A DNA stretch of 64,000 nt, from positions 62,001 to 126,000 of the forward strand of contig NZ_BMVF01000017.1 of NCBI RefSeq assembly GCF_014650575.1. The letters run 5' to 3'. This DNA is from Streptomyces naganishii JCM 4654 (GTDB lineage: Bacteria; Actinomycetota; Actinomycetes; Streptomycetales; Streptomycetaceae). This document shows, one piece after another, positions 52,234 to 59,923 of the stretch. The translations under genes were made by a program, and so were the position numbers. The notes beneath the pieces were generated by a model. The model did not search any database. It was not told the origin of the DNA and saw only the letters and a program-made list of their open reading frames with translations. The number at the start of each line of letters is the position of its first letter. The stretch's first letter is position 1.

Positions 52234-53634
52234 TCAGGACTCGGCGCGCCTGGTCTGCTCCGCGCTCTCGTCGTACGACGACGTGCCCTCGTCCAGCAGC
52301 GGCTCCTGGCCCTTGAGGTGGGCGGGGGCGAAGGCGCGCAGCGCGTGGTAGCCGGTGATGACCACCAGGGTGCCGAGCGCGATGCCGCTCAGGGAGAAGG
52401 TGCTGCTGAACTTCATGCTGACGTTGCCGACGCCGATGATGATTCCCGCGGCGGCCGGCACCAGGTTCAGCGGGTTGCGCAGGTCGACCCGGGCGTTGGT
52501 CCAGATCTGCGCGCCGAGCAGGCCGATCATGCCGTAGAGGATGACTGTGATGCCGCCGAGGACGCCGCCCGGGATCGCGGCCACGACCGCGCCGAACTTC
52601 GGGCAGACGCCGAACAGCAGGGCGAAGCCTGCGGCAGCCCAGTAGGCGGCGGTCGAGTACACGCGGGTGGCGGCCATCACGCCGATGTTCTCGGAGTACG
52701 TGGTGTTGGGCGGGCCGCCCACCGCCGTGGACAGCACCGAGGCAACGCCGTCCGCCGAGATCGCGGTGCCCAGCTTGTCGTCCAGCGGGTCGCCGGTCAT
52801 CTCGCCGACCGCCTTCACGTGCCCGGCGTTCTCGGCGACCAGCGCGATCACCACGGGCAGCGCCACCAGGATCGCCGACCACTGGAAGCTCGGCCCGTGG
52901 AAGGACGGCAGCCCGATCCAGTCGGCCCTGCCGACGCCGGAGAGGTCCAGGCGCCAGTGGTCGGTGACCTTGCCGCCGCCGTCCATCGAGTGGATCCTGC
53001 CGAAGATCCGGTCGGAGGCCCAGGAGACGCCGTACCCGAAGACCAGGCCCAGGAAGATGGCGATACGGGACCAGAAGCCACGCAGGCAGACGATGGCCAG
53101 GCCGGTGAACAGCATCACCAGCAGGGCCGTCCACTGGTCCTGCGGCCAGTAGGTGGAGGCGGTGACGGGCGCGAGGTTGAAGCCGATCAGCATCACCACC
53201 GCGCCGGTGACGATCGGAGGCATCGCGGCGTGGATGATCCGCGCCCCGAAGCGCTGCACGGCGAGACCGACCAGGAACAGCGCCACGCCGACGACGAGGA
53301 CCGCGCCGGTCACGGTCGCGCTCGTGCCTCCCTGCGCCCGGATCACCGCGGCCACGCCGACGAAGGAGAGCGAGCAGCCCAGATAGCTGGGCACCCGGCC
53401 CCGGGTGGCGAGCAGGAAGATCACGGTCGCGACGCCCGACATCATGATCGCGAGGTTGGGGTCGAGGCCCATGAGCACGGGGGCCACGAAGGACGCGCCG
53501 AACATGGCCACGACGTGCTGGGCGCCGAGCCCGACCGTGCGGGGCCAGGAGAGCCGTTCGTCGGGCCGGACCACCGCTCCCGGTGCGGGCGTACGCCCGT
53601 CACCGTGCAGCTTCCAGCGCACGCCGAGGTCCAT
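52234..53634 (-). CDS. Nucleobase:cation symporter-2 (uracil/xanthine permease)
   Basis: A 466-residue NCS2/UraA-type transporter with about 14 membrane segments. The family signature is in YSENIGVMAATRVYS, preceded by AVGGPPNTT, and ALVAENAGHVKAV carries the conserved AENxG substrate-binding segment. It most resembles proton-uracil symporters. ATG 53634 is chosen; TTG 53673 lacks support. Function fits the pyr genes elsewhere, but there is no operon link. Confidence 0.9.
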   Translation of the reverse strand: MDLGVRWKLHGDGRTPAPGAVVRPDERLSWPRTVGLGAQHVVAMFGASFVAPVLMGLDPNLAIMMSGVATVIFLLATRGRVPSYLGCSLSFVGVAAVIRAQGGTSATVTGAVLVVGVALFLVGLAVQRFGARIIHAAMPPIVTGAVVMLIGFNLAPVTASTYWPQDQWTALLVMLFTGLAIVCLRGFWSRIAIFLGLVFGYGVSWASDRIFGRIHSMDGGGKVTDHWRLDLSGVGRADWIGLPSFHGPSFQWSAILVALPVVIALVAENAGHVKAVGEMTGDPLDDKLGTAISADGVASVLSTAVGGPPNTTYSENIGVMAATRVYSTAAYWAAAGFALLFGVCPKFGAVVAAIPGGVLGGITVILYGMIGLLGAQIWTNARVDLRNPLNLVPAAAGIIIGVGNVSMKFSSTFSLSGIALGTLVVITGYHALRAFAPAHLKGQEPLLDEGTSSYDESAEQTRRAES

Positions 53635-53829
53635 GGTGGGGTTTCGCTTTCTCTGTACGTGAAGAGTGTCCAAACCATTGTCGGGGGTGCCTGGGGGTCC
53701 TCAGGCCACACGGTCCGGTGCCTGACGTGCGTTCACGCACATGACCCGTGGGGCCGGCGCAGTGTGCTGAGCGTCCGCTTAGGATGGTGGCCGTCCCACC
53801 GTCCCACCCGTACGTCCAGGAGCCCCGCC

Positions 53830-54288
53830 GTGACCGCCGAAGCACCCGCCGCCCCCGCCCTGTCGTTCGGACGGCTGATCCCCGTCGCCGTCCACTTCGA
53901 CGACCTGGACGCGCTCGGGCTGCTGCACAACGCGCGCTACCCGCTGATGGCCGAGCGCGCCTGGGCCGAGCTGTGGCGCGAGCACGGCTTCCACTTCGAG
54001 GGCGACTGGGTGGCCGCCGGCGACGCCTGCAACGCCGTCAAGGAACTGCGCATCACCTACGAGGCCCCGGTCACCCGGCCCGGCGAGTACGCCGTCCACC
54101 TCTGGCTGGAACGGCTCGGCACCACCGGCCTGACCTACGGCTTCCGCTTCTGCTCGGCCGACGGCGCGCTGACCTACGCGCACGGCACCCGGGTCCTGGT
54201 CCGGCTGGACCCGGCGACGCTGCGGCCCGCGCCCTGGAGCGAGGAGTTCAGGACCGCGGGCCGGGCACTGCTTCGGCCGGCCGGCTGA
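53830..54288 (+). CDS. Acyl-CoA thioesterase, hotdog fold (4HBT family)
   Basis: A 152-residue single hotdog domain. The segment VHFDDLDALGLLHNARYPLMAERA is the 4HBT/YbgC active-site signature (Asp then HNxRY helix). It hydrolyses an acyl-CoA thioester; the substrate is unknown. GTG 53830 has GGAG 8 nt upstream, and a TTAGGAT -10 candidate lies near 53778. Its 3' end overlaps the convergent MFS gene by 41 nt. Confidence 0.88.
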   Translation: MTAEAPAAPALSFGRLIPVAVHFDDLDALGLLHNARYPLMAERAWAELWREHGFHFEGDWVAAGDACNAVKELRITYEAPVTRPGEYAVHLWLERLGTTGLTYGFRFCSADGALTYAHGTRVLVRLDPATLRPAPWSEEFRTAGRALLRPAG

Positions 54289-55459
54289 CCCGCGGGCGGC
54301 CGCGGTCGCCCGCGCGCAGCACCCCGGCGAACGCGGCCAGGCCGCACGCCAGCAGCGTCACCAGGCCGAACGACACCACCAGGCTCGTCGCCTGGGCGAG
54401 CCCGCCGATCGCGCTCGGCGCGACCAGCCCCGAGGTGTACGTGATCGTCGCCACGCCCGCGATGGCCTGGCTGGGGTTCGGGCCGCTGCGGCCGGCCGCG
54501 GCGAAGCACAGCGGCACCACGACCGCGATGCCGAGGCCCATCAGCGCGAACCCGGTCATCGCCACCGCCGGATGCCCCCCGGTCACGATGAGCACGCCGC
54601 CCAGGACCGCCAGGACACCGCTCGCCCGCACCGTGCGCACGGAGCCGAACCGGTCCACCACGCGGTCGCCCGCGAGCCGCGCGACCGCCATCGTCAGCGT
54701 GAACCCGGTCGTGCAGGCCGCCGCGAGTCCGGCCGAGGTCTCCAGCTGGTGCCGCAGGTAGACGGCCGACCAGTCCAGGCTCGCGCCCTCGGCGAACACC
54801 GCGCAAAACCCGATCGCGCCGATCAGCAGCGCCGACTTCGGCGGCAGCGCGAACCGGGGCGGCGGCTCCTCGTCCTCGGCCGGCTGGATGTCCAGCACCC
54901 AGGAGCAGGCGACCAGACCGAGGACCGTCAGCACCGCCGCCGCCAGGGCGTGGTGCAGCCGGGCGTCCGAGCCGACGTGCGCGGCGAGGGTGCCGGCCGC
55001 CGAGCCGACCAGGGCGCCCACGCTCCACATCCCGTGCAGGCCGGACATGATCGAACGGCCGAGCCGGTTCTCCACCTCCACGCCGAGGGCGTTCATCGCG
55101 ACGTCCGCCATGCCCGCCGAGGCGCCGTAGAAGAACAGGGCCAGGCAGAGGGTGAGCAGGTTCGGGGCGAGCGCGGGCAGGACGAGGGAGAGCGTCCACA
55201 GCGCGAGCAGACCGCGCAGCGCGGCGCGGGCGCCGAAGCGGTGACTGATCCCGCCGGCGAGCGGCATCGCCAGCGACGCGCCGAGCGCCGGGAACGCCAG
55301 GGCGAGGCCCAACTGGCCCGCGCTGACCGAGGCGTGGTCCTGGATCCACGGCACCCGGGTCGCGAACGAGCCCGTCACGGCGCCGTGCACGGCGAAGACG
55401 GCCGCCACGGCGTACCGGGCGCGTCTGACGTCGCGCTGCTCGTAGACCACTGCGGTCAT
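54248..55459 (-). CDS. MFS transporter, 12 TMS, divergent from ROK regulator
   Basis: A 403-residue major facilitator protein. It starts with a short cytoplasmic part, then RYAVAAVFAVHGAVTGSFATRVPWIQDHA; loops have GGISHRFGARAAL (motif A-like) and ARLAGDRVVDRFGSVRT at the half-repeat. It is of the fucose permease/YbjJ-like type. ATG 55459 has GGAGGGG upstream. The gene shares a short intergenic region with the divergent ROK gene, whose palindromic site lies over its promoter, so it is probably regulated by that protein and may carry a sugar or related compound. Confidence 0.87.
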   Translation of the reverse strand: MTAVVYEQRDVRRARYAVAAVFAVHGAVTGSFATRVPWIQDHASVSAGQLGLALAFPALGASLAMPLAGGISHRFGARAALRGLLALWTLSLVLPALAPNLLTLCLALFFYGASAGMADVAMNALGVEVENRLGRSIMSGLHGMWSVGALVGSAAGTLAAHVGSDARLHHALAAAVLTVLGLVACSWVLDIQPAEDEEPPPRFALPPKSALLIGAIGFCAVFAEGASLDWSAVYLRHQLETSAGLAAACTTGFTLTMAVARLAGDRVVDRFGSVRTVRASGVLAVLGGVLIVTGGHPAVAMTGFALMGLGIAVVVPLCFAAAGRSGPNPSQAIAGVATITYTSGLVAPSAIGGLAQATSLVVSFGLVTLLACGLAAFAGVLRAGDRGRPRVSRPAEAVPGPRS

Positions 55460-55505
55460 GGGGTCGGCCCCTCCTGGCTTGTCCGTGGCGTGGTGCGTCG
55501 TGTCC

Positions 55506-55584
55506 GTGGCATGGGTCGCCGGTGGGTCCTCCGTGGCGTGGGTCGCCGGTGGCTCCTCCGTGGCGCGGTTCGCCGTGGTTCTCC
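55506..55584. repeat. 27-bp tandem repeat in the MFS leader
   Basis: Units at 55506-55532, 55533-55559 and a partial one at 55560-55584 share GTGGCGTGGGTCGCCGGTGG with few changes; a shorter related segment precedes at 55485. They lie in the 5' leader of the MFS mRNA, in frame with the MFS coding sequence as a 9-residue repeat but without a usable start codon. Confidence 0.65.
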
Positions 55585-55614
55585 CACGGTCGCGGAGACG
55601 GTCGCGGGCGTAAA

Positions 55615-55637
55615 CTATCAGGGACCCTGCCTGATAG
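55615..55637. promoter_or_regulatory. Palindromic operator between MFS and ROK genes
   Basis: CTATCAGG and CCTGATAG, separated by 7 nt, form a perfect 8-bp inverted repeat. It overlaps AT-rich segments that can serve as -10 elements in both directions (TAGTTT leftward, TAGATA rightward). It is the natural candidate site for the ROK regulator. Confidence 0.65.
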
Positions 55638-55691
55638 ATAGGGGATATACGGCCGCCCGGCGCGGCCCGCCGATCTGGGAGGATTCCCGGC

Positions 55692-56897
55692 ATGCCCGCA
55701 TCCCCGAGCACCGCCCGGGCCATCAACGACCGGTCCGCCCTGCGGCTCCTCCAGGAGGAAGGACCGCTGACGGCCGGGCAGTTGAAGCAGCTCACCGGAC
55801 TGTCCCGGCCCACCGTGGCCGATCTCGTCGAACGCCTCACCGCCTCCGGGCTGATCACCGTCGTCGGCGAGTCCGGGGAGCAGCGGCGCGGTCCGAACGC
55901 CCGGCTTTACGGCATCGTCGCCGACCGCGCCCACCTCGCCGCGCTCGACGTGCGTACCGAAGGTGTCGCCGTGACCGTGTCCGACCTGCTCGGCCGGGAG
56001 GTGGCGCGGGCGTCCGTGCCGATCGGCGGCGACACCGGCACCGGGCCCGCCGTGGAGCAGGCGGTCGCGCTGGTGGAGCGGGTGGCGAAGGAGGCGGGGG
56101 CCCGGCTGCTGCACACGGTCGGCATCGGCGCGCCCGGGCTGATCGACCCGGTCAGCGGTGAGCTGCGGGACTCCACGGGTCTGCCCGAGTGGCACCGGCG
56201 GCTGGTGGCGGCGCTGCAGGAGCGGCTGCCGCGGGCGCGCTTGATCCTCGAGAACGAGACCAACCTCGCGGCGCTGGCCGAGCAGCGGGACGGGGCCGCG
56301 CGGGGCCGGGACACCTTCGTCCTGCTGTGGCTCGGTCACGGGACGGGGGCGGCGGTCGTCCTGGACGGCGTGCTGCGGCGCGGTGCCTCCGGAGGTGCCG
56401 GGGAGATCGGCTTCCTGCCGGTGCCGGGCACGGCGGGGCTGCCGTCGGCGACGGACTGCGCGGGCGGGTTCCACTCGCTGGCCGGGGCGGCCGCGGTGGT
56501 GGAACTGGCGGGGCAGTACGGGCTGGTGGGCGAGGGGGGCGGGGCGGAGCTGGCCGCCGCTGAGGTGGTGCGGGGGGCGGTGGCGGGCGGCTCCCCGGCC
56601 GGGGCGGCCGCGCGGTTCCTGGACGCGTTGGCCGACCGGGTGGTGCTGGGGGTGGCCTCGGCGGTCGCCGTGCTGGATCCCGGGTGCGTGGTGCTGGGCG
56701 GGGAAGTGGGGCAGGCGGGTGGGAGCGTGCTGGCGGGGCGTGTCGCTGAGCGGGTGCGGGGGATGTCACCGCTGGTGACCGAGGTCGTGGCGGGGGAGTT
56801 GGGTGGGGGTGGGGTGTTGCGGGGGGCCGTGCTCATGGCTCGTGAGCGGGCTCAGGAGGATCTGTACTCGCCTGTCGGCCCGTCGGTCGCGGGGTGA
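55692..56897 (+). CDS. ROK family transcriptional regulator
   Basis: A 401-residue NagC/XylR-type regulator with an N-terminal winged HTH (LRLLQEEGPLTAGQLKQLTG, then LSRPTVADLVERL) and a ROK sugar-binding domain. The kinase Asp of ROK sugar kinases is replaced: the motif reads ENETN near residue 188 where kinases have ENDxN, and the CxCGxxGC zinc motif is not found. It is therefore a sensor, not a kinase. ATG 55692. It likely controls the divergent MFS gene and itself through the CTATCAGG palindrome. Confidence 0.9.
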   Translation: MPASPSTARAINDRSALRLLQEEGPLTAGQLKQLTGLSRPTVADLVERLTASGLITVVGESGEQRRGPNARLYGIVADRAHLAALDVRTEGVAVTVSDLLGREVARASVPIGGDTGTGPAVEQAVALVERVAKEAGARLLHTVGIGAPGLIDPVSGELRDSTGLPEWHRRLVAALQERLPRARLILENETNLAALAEQRDGAARGRDTFVLLWLGHGTGAAVVLDGVLRRGASGGAGEIGFLPVPGTAGLPSATDCAGGFHSLAGAAAVVELAGQYGLVGEGGGAELAAAEVVRGAVAGGSPAGAAARFLDALADRVVLGVASAVAVLDPGCVVLGGEVGQAGGSVLAGRVAERVRGMSPLVTEVVAGELGGGGVLRGAVLMARERAQEDLYSPVGPSVAG

Positions 56898-56915
56898 CCG
56901 TCCTCGGGGCTGCTT

Positions 56916-57107
56916 GTTTCCCGCCCGCCCGCCCGTCTCGGTGGGACAGCAGGTCCCGCCGCGGGGCTCCGCCCCGGACCCCACGCGGGGGCTGCGCCCC
57001 CTGCACCCCCCGTTTCCCACCCGCCCACCCGTCTCGGTGGGACAGGAAGTCCCGCCACGGGGCTCCGCCCCGGACCCCGGCGGGGGCTCCGCCCCCTGCA
57101 CCCCCGT
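56916..57107. repeat. 96-bp tandem duplication between ROK and the NAD-binding protein gene
   Basis: Two imperfect copies (56916-57011, 57012-57107) each start GTTTCCC and contain CCCGTCTCGGTGGGACAG and GGGGCTCCGCCCCGGACCCC. The inner GGGGCTCCGCCCC and GGGGGCTGCGCCCCC parts are hairpins common downstream of Streptomyces genes. The block probably ends transcription from both convergent genes. Confidence 0.75.
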
Positions 57108-57154
57108 CCGGGGCCCCGCCCGCGTGTCCCGCCCGGGGCCCCCGTCCGCCTACC

Positions 57155-57901
57155 TCACCTGTCGCCGAAGCGACTTCCCAAGTACTCCTCGAACGTGCGC
57201 TTCCCCGTCCTGTTGGACGGCGTGAGGTGGCCGCCTGCTCGGAAGGCTTGGTAGGTGCGGCCCAGGAGGGGGAGGTTCAGGAGCGGGCGGTGGCGGGACG
57301 TGGACTTGAGGTAGGCGCGGGCCAGGGACTCGAAGGTGCGGATCTCCGGGCCGCCCATGTCGGGGACCCTGCCCGCCGGGGCGGACACCGCCAGCTCGGC
57401 CAGGCGGTCGGCCACCTCGCCCACCTCGATCGGCTGGTCGCTCACCCCGGCGGGGAGCAGCAGGACCGGGGACTTGGCGAGCGCGCTCAGCACGGTCACC
57501 ACCAGGTCGTGGAACTGCGTCGCGCGCAGTACCGTCCAGCCCAGGCCCGACTCCTCCACCAGGCGCTCGACCGCGTGCTTGGTGCGGTAGTACCCGAAGG
57601 GCACCCGGTCGACGCCGACGATCGAGATGTAGACCAGGTGCCGTACGCCCGCCTTGCGCGCCGCCGCGATCAGGTGTGCGGCGGCCTCCTCGTCGCCGCC
57701 GCGCGGTGAGCTCGCGCAGTGCACGACCGTGTCCACGCCCGCGACCGCCGCGTCCAGGCCGGGGCCGCCCTCGCGCAGGTCGACGGCGTAGGGCGGGGTG
57801 TGCCGGCTGAGCACCCGCACCTCGTGGCCGTCCGCGCGCAGCCGCTCGACGACGAGCCGGCCCAGCGTTCCGGTGCCGCCGGTCACCAGGATGGTGGTCA
57901 T
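57155..57901 (-). CDS. NAD(P)-binding NmrA/SDR-like protein
   Basis: A 248-residue atypical short-chain dehydrogenase. The Rossmann start is ILVTGGTGTLGRLVVERLRADGH, followed by VDTVVHCASSP and the VGVDRVPFGYYRTKHAVERLVEESG segment with a Tyr-x-x-x-Lys-like arrangement (YRTKH). It belongs to the NmrA-like quinone reductase/flavin reductase group; substrate unknown. ATG 57901 has AAGGGA upstream. Monocistronic, convergent with ROK. Confidence 0.85.
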   Translation of the reverse strand: MTTILVTGGTGTLGRLVVERLRADGHEVRVLSRHTPPYAVDLREGGPGLDAAVAGVDTVVHCASSPRGGDEEAAAHLIAAARKAGVRHLVYISIVGVDRVPFGYYRTKHAVERLVEESGLGWTVLRATQFHDLVVTVLSALAKSPVLLLPAGVSDQPIEVGEVADRLAELAVSAPAGRVPDMGGPEIRTFESLARAYLKSTSRHRPLLNLPLLGRTYQAFRAGGHLTPSNRTGKRTFEEYLGSRFGDR

Positions 57902-58190
57902 GCTGTTCAGTCCCTTCCGAGGACGGCGGGCGCTCCCGGACGGAGTGCCCTCGCCGGATGTGAGACCGGCCGGGGCCCGCGAAATGTGACATGCGGTCCA
58001 CTGGGTCCGCCGGTTGCCGCTCGTTCCGCTGGTCCCAGGGTGCTTCGGTCGAGGCCTGCCCGGTCAGTTTGTCCCGGTTGTGATCCGCTCGCACGCGCAC
58101 CCGCAGGGCAGCTGGGCCGCCCTCGAACTCCTCGCGCGTTTTTGCCGGTTCGCCTCGGCGGAGCCGAACGCCCGGGCTGGTACATACCTG
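57902..58190. other. Gene-free stretch upstream of the orphan dre promoter
   Basis: This part of the 57.9-58.67 kb gap carries the leftward promoter region of the NAD-binding gene and no credible coding frame. Beyond it come a DasR-type promoter and the FMN riboswitch. Confidence 0.4.
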
Positions 58191-58220
58191 TTGACGGGTG
58201 TGGTCTAGTCCACTTACCGT
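58191..58220 (+). promoter_or_regulatory. Strong promoter containing a DasR (dre) operator
   Basis: TTGACG (58191-58196), 18-nt spacer, TACCGT (58215-58220). The spacer and flank contain TGTGGTCTAGTCCACT (58199-58214), matching 14 of 16 positions of the dre consensus A(G/C)TGGTCTAGACCA(G/C)T bound by DasR, the GlcNAc-responsive repressor. No chitin or GlcNAc gene follows; the next gene is ribE, 450 nt away behind an FMN riboswitch. Confidence 0.7.
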
Positions 58221-58389
58221 CGACCCGTCGATCCCTCGATCGCAGACCGGTCCGGCGGCGGTGACGACGGCCCTTGCCCGCCGCCGGACCTCCAGTCGCG
58301 CCCCGGGACTGCGCTCTGTGAGCGAGCCCACACCGATCGTCCGTATGGATGCCGGACGGGCGTGGCACACTGGCCCTGTACCAGTAGCA

Positions 58390-58518
58390 GCGCACTCCGG
58401 GGTCGGTGAAAGTCCGAACCGGCGGTTACAGTCCGCGACCCGGTCGCTTCCAGCGGCCGGTTGACCAGGTGAAATTCCTGGACCGACGGTTAAAGTCCGG
58501 ATGGGAGGCAGTGCGCGG
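58390..58518 (+). promoter_or_regulatory. FMN riboswitch
   Basis: The conserved RFN core is clear: CGCACTCCGGGGTCGGTGAA, then AGTCCGAACCGGCGGTTACA, a variable stem, GACCAGGTGAAATTCCTGGA, CCGACGGTTAAAGTCCGGAT and GGGAGGCAGTGCG closing the P1 stem. It binds FMN and lowers expression of the rib operon downstream. The ~155 nt between it and ribE holds the expression platform. Confidence 0.95.
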
Positions 58519-58673
58519 CGAGCGGACACCCCTGTGTGTGCGCCGCCGACCGAGGGCTCGCCCGCGAGGGTGGGATCCCTCCGGCGTCGCGTCGCCCCGG
58601 TGTTCCCGCTCGTACTTCTGTCGTCATCGACAGCCCCGGAGTCCGTGCCCGAAGAGGCAGGAGGACCCGGGAA

Positions 58674-59282
58674 GTGTTCACCGGAATCGTCGAAGAGCTG
58701 GGCGAGGTCACCGCCGTCGAGAACCTCGGCGACGCCGCCCGCTTCCGGCTCCGCGGCCCCGTGGTGACCGAGGGCGCGCGGCACGGCGACTCCATCGCCG
58801 TGAACGGGGTCTGTCTCACCGTCGTCGAGCACGAGGGCGACGAGTTCACCGCCGACGTCATGGCGGAGACCCTCAAGCGTTCCAGCCTCGGCGCCCTCAC
58901 CACCGGCTCCCGCGTCAACCTCGAACGGCCCACGGCCGTCGGCGCGCGTCTCGGCGGGCACATCGTGCAGGGGCACGTCGACGGCACCGGCACGGTCCTC
59001 GAGCGCACGCCCTCCGAGCACTGGGAGATCGTCAGGATCTCGCTGCCGGCCGAACTCGCGCGCTACGTCGTCGAGAAGGGTTCCATCACCGTCGACGGCA
59101 TCAGCCTCACCGTCGTCGACGCCGGCGCCGACCACTTCACCGTCAGCCTCATCCCCACCACCCTCGCCCTGACCACCCTCGGACTGAAGCAGCCCGGCGA
59201 CCCGGTCAACCTCGAGGTGGACGTCGTCGCCAAGTACGTCGAGCGGATGCTCGGCGACCGTGTGCGGGGGGCCGCCAAGTGA
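58674..59282 (+). CDS. ribE: Riboflavin synthase alpha chain
   Basis: A 202-residue enzyme made of two homologous lumazine-binding barrels (FTGIVEELGEV ... SIAVNGVCLTVV and GGHIVQGHVDGTGTV ... SITVDGISLTVV). It dismutates two 6,7-dimethyl-8-ribityllumazines into riboflavin. GTG 58674, behind GGAGG (58660s) and GGGAA, gives the family start MFTGIVEE. First gene of the riboswitch-controlled rib operon; the ribM GTG overlaps its stop. Confidence 0.96.
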   Translation: MFTGIVEELGEVTAVENLGDAARFRLRGPVVTEGARHGDSIAVNGVCLTVVEHEGDEFTADVMAETLKRSSLGALTTGSRVNLERPTAVGARLGGHIVQGHVDGTGTVLERTPSEHWEIVRISLPAELARYVVEKGSITVDGISLTVVDAGADHFTVSLIPTTLALTTLGLKQPGDPVNLEVDVVAKYVERMLGDRVRGAAK

Positions 59283-59923
59283 ACTGGCTGAACTCCGAGG
59301 CCTTCGCCCTGCTCGGCCAGCACATCAAGTGGTCGGACATGATCGGCAACGTCGTCGGCCTGATCGCCCTCGCCTTCGGCTGGCGCCGCTCCATCTGGAG
59401 CTGGCCCACCCAGTTCCTCTCCGGCCTGATCCTCTTCGCCGCCTTCGCCACCGCCCACCTGTCCGGCAGCGCGGGCAAGCAGGTCGTCGTCATGGTCGTC
59501 GCGGTCTACGGCTGGTGGCAGTGGAACCGCGGCAAGGACCGGGCGGGCGACGGCCACATCGCCGTACGGTTCGCCACCTGGCGCGAGCGGGCCGTCCTGC
59601 TCGCCGCCGCGGCGCTCGGCACCGTCGCCGTCGCCGCTCTCTTCAAGGCCTACCCGTCGCTGTCCTGGGACCCCTGGCCCGACGCCTACATCTTCGTCGG
59701 CACCGTCGTCGCCATGTACGCCCAGGCGCGCGGCATGGTCGAGTTCTGGTTCGCCTGGCTGCTCGTGGACGCCGTCGGCGTCCCGCTGAACTTCGCCAAC
59801 GGCTTCGCCTTCTCCGGTTTCGTCTACGTCATCTACGGCGCGCTCGTCCTGTGGGGCATGCGCGACTGGTGGCTGCGCTCCCGCCGGGCCGCGCAGCCGG
59901 TCCTGGAAGGAGCGCCCGCATGA
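59279..59923 (+). CDS. ribM: Riboflavin transporter RibM (PnuC family)
   Basis: A 214-residue protein with about six membrane spans. PnuC family features: IALAFGWRRSIWSWPTQFLS, VVVAVYGWWQWNRG, and the late WFAWLLVDAVGVPLNFANGF segment. In Streptomyces and Corynebacterium RibM imports riboflavin by facilitated diffusion. The position between ribE and ribAB under an FMN riboswitch supports that. GTG overlaps the ribE stop (GTGA) and its TGA overlaps the ribAB ATG. Confidence 0.93.
   Translation: MNWLNSEAFALLGQHIKWSDMIGNVVGLIALAFGWRRSIWSWPTQFLSGLILFAAFATAHLSGSAGKQVVVMVVAVYGWWQWNRGKDRAGDGHIAVRFATWRERAVLLAAAALGTVAVAALFKAYPSLSWDPWPDAYIFVGTVVAMYAQARGMVEFWFAWLLVDAVGVPLNFANGFAFSGFVYVIYGALVLWGMRDWWLRSRRAAQPVLEGAPA

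Noticed and set aside
58198..58464. Small frame (88 codons) after the dre promoter as a chitinase remnant
   Set aside because: It runs into the FMN riboswitch, has no signal peptide or GH18/GH19 motif, and looks non-coding.
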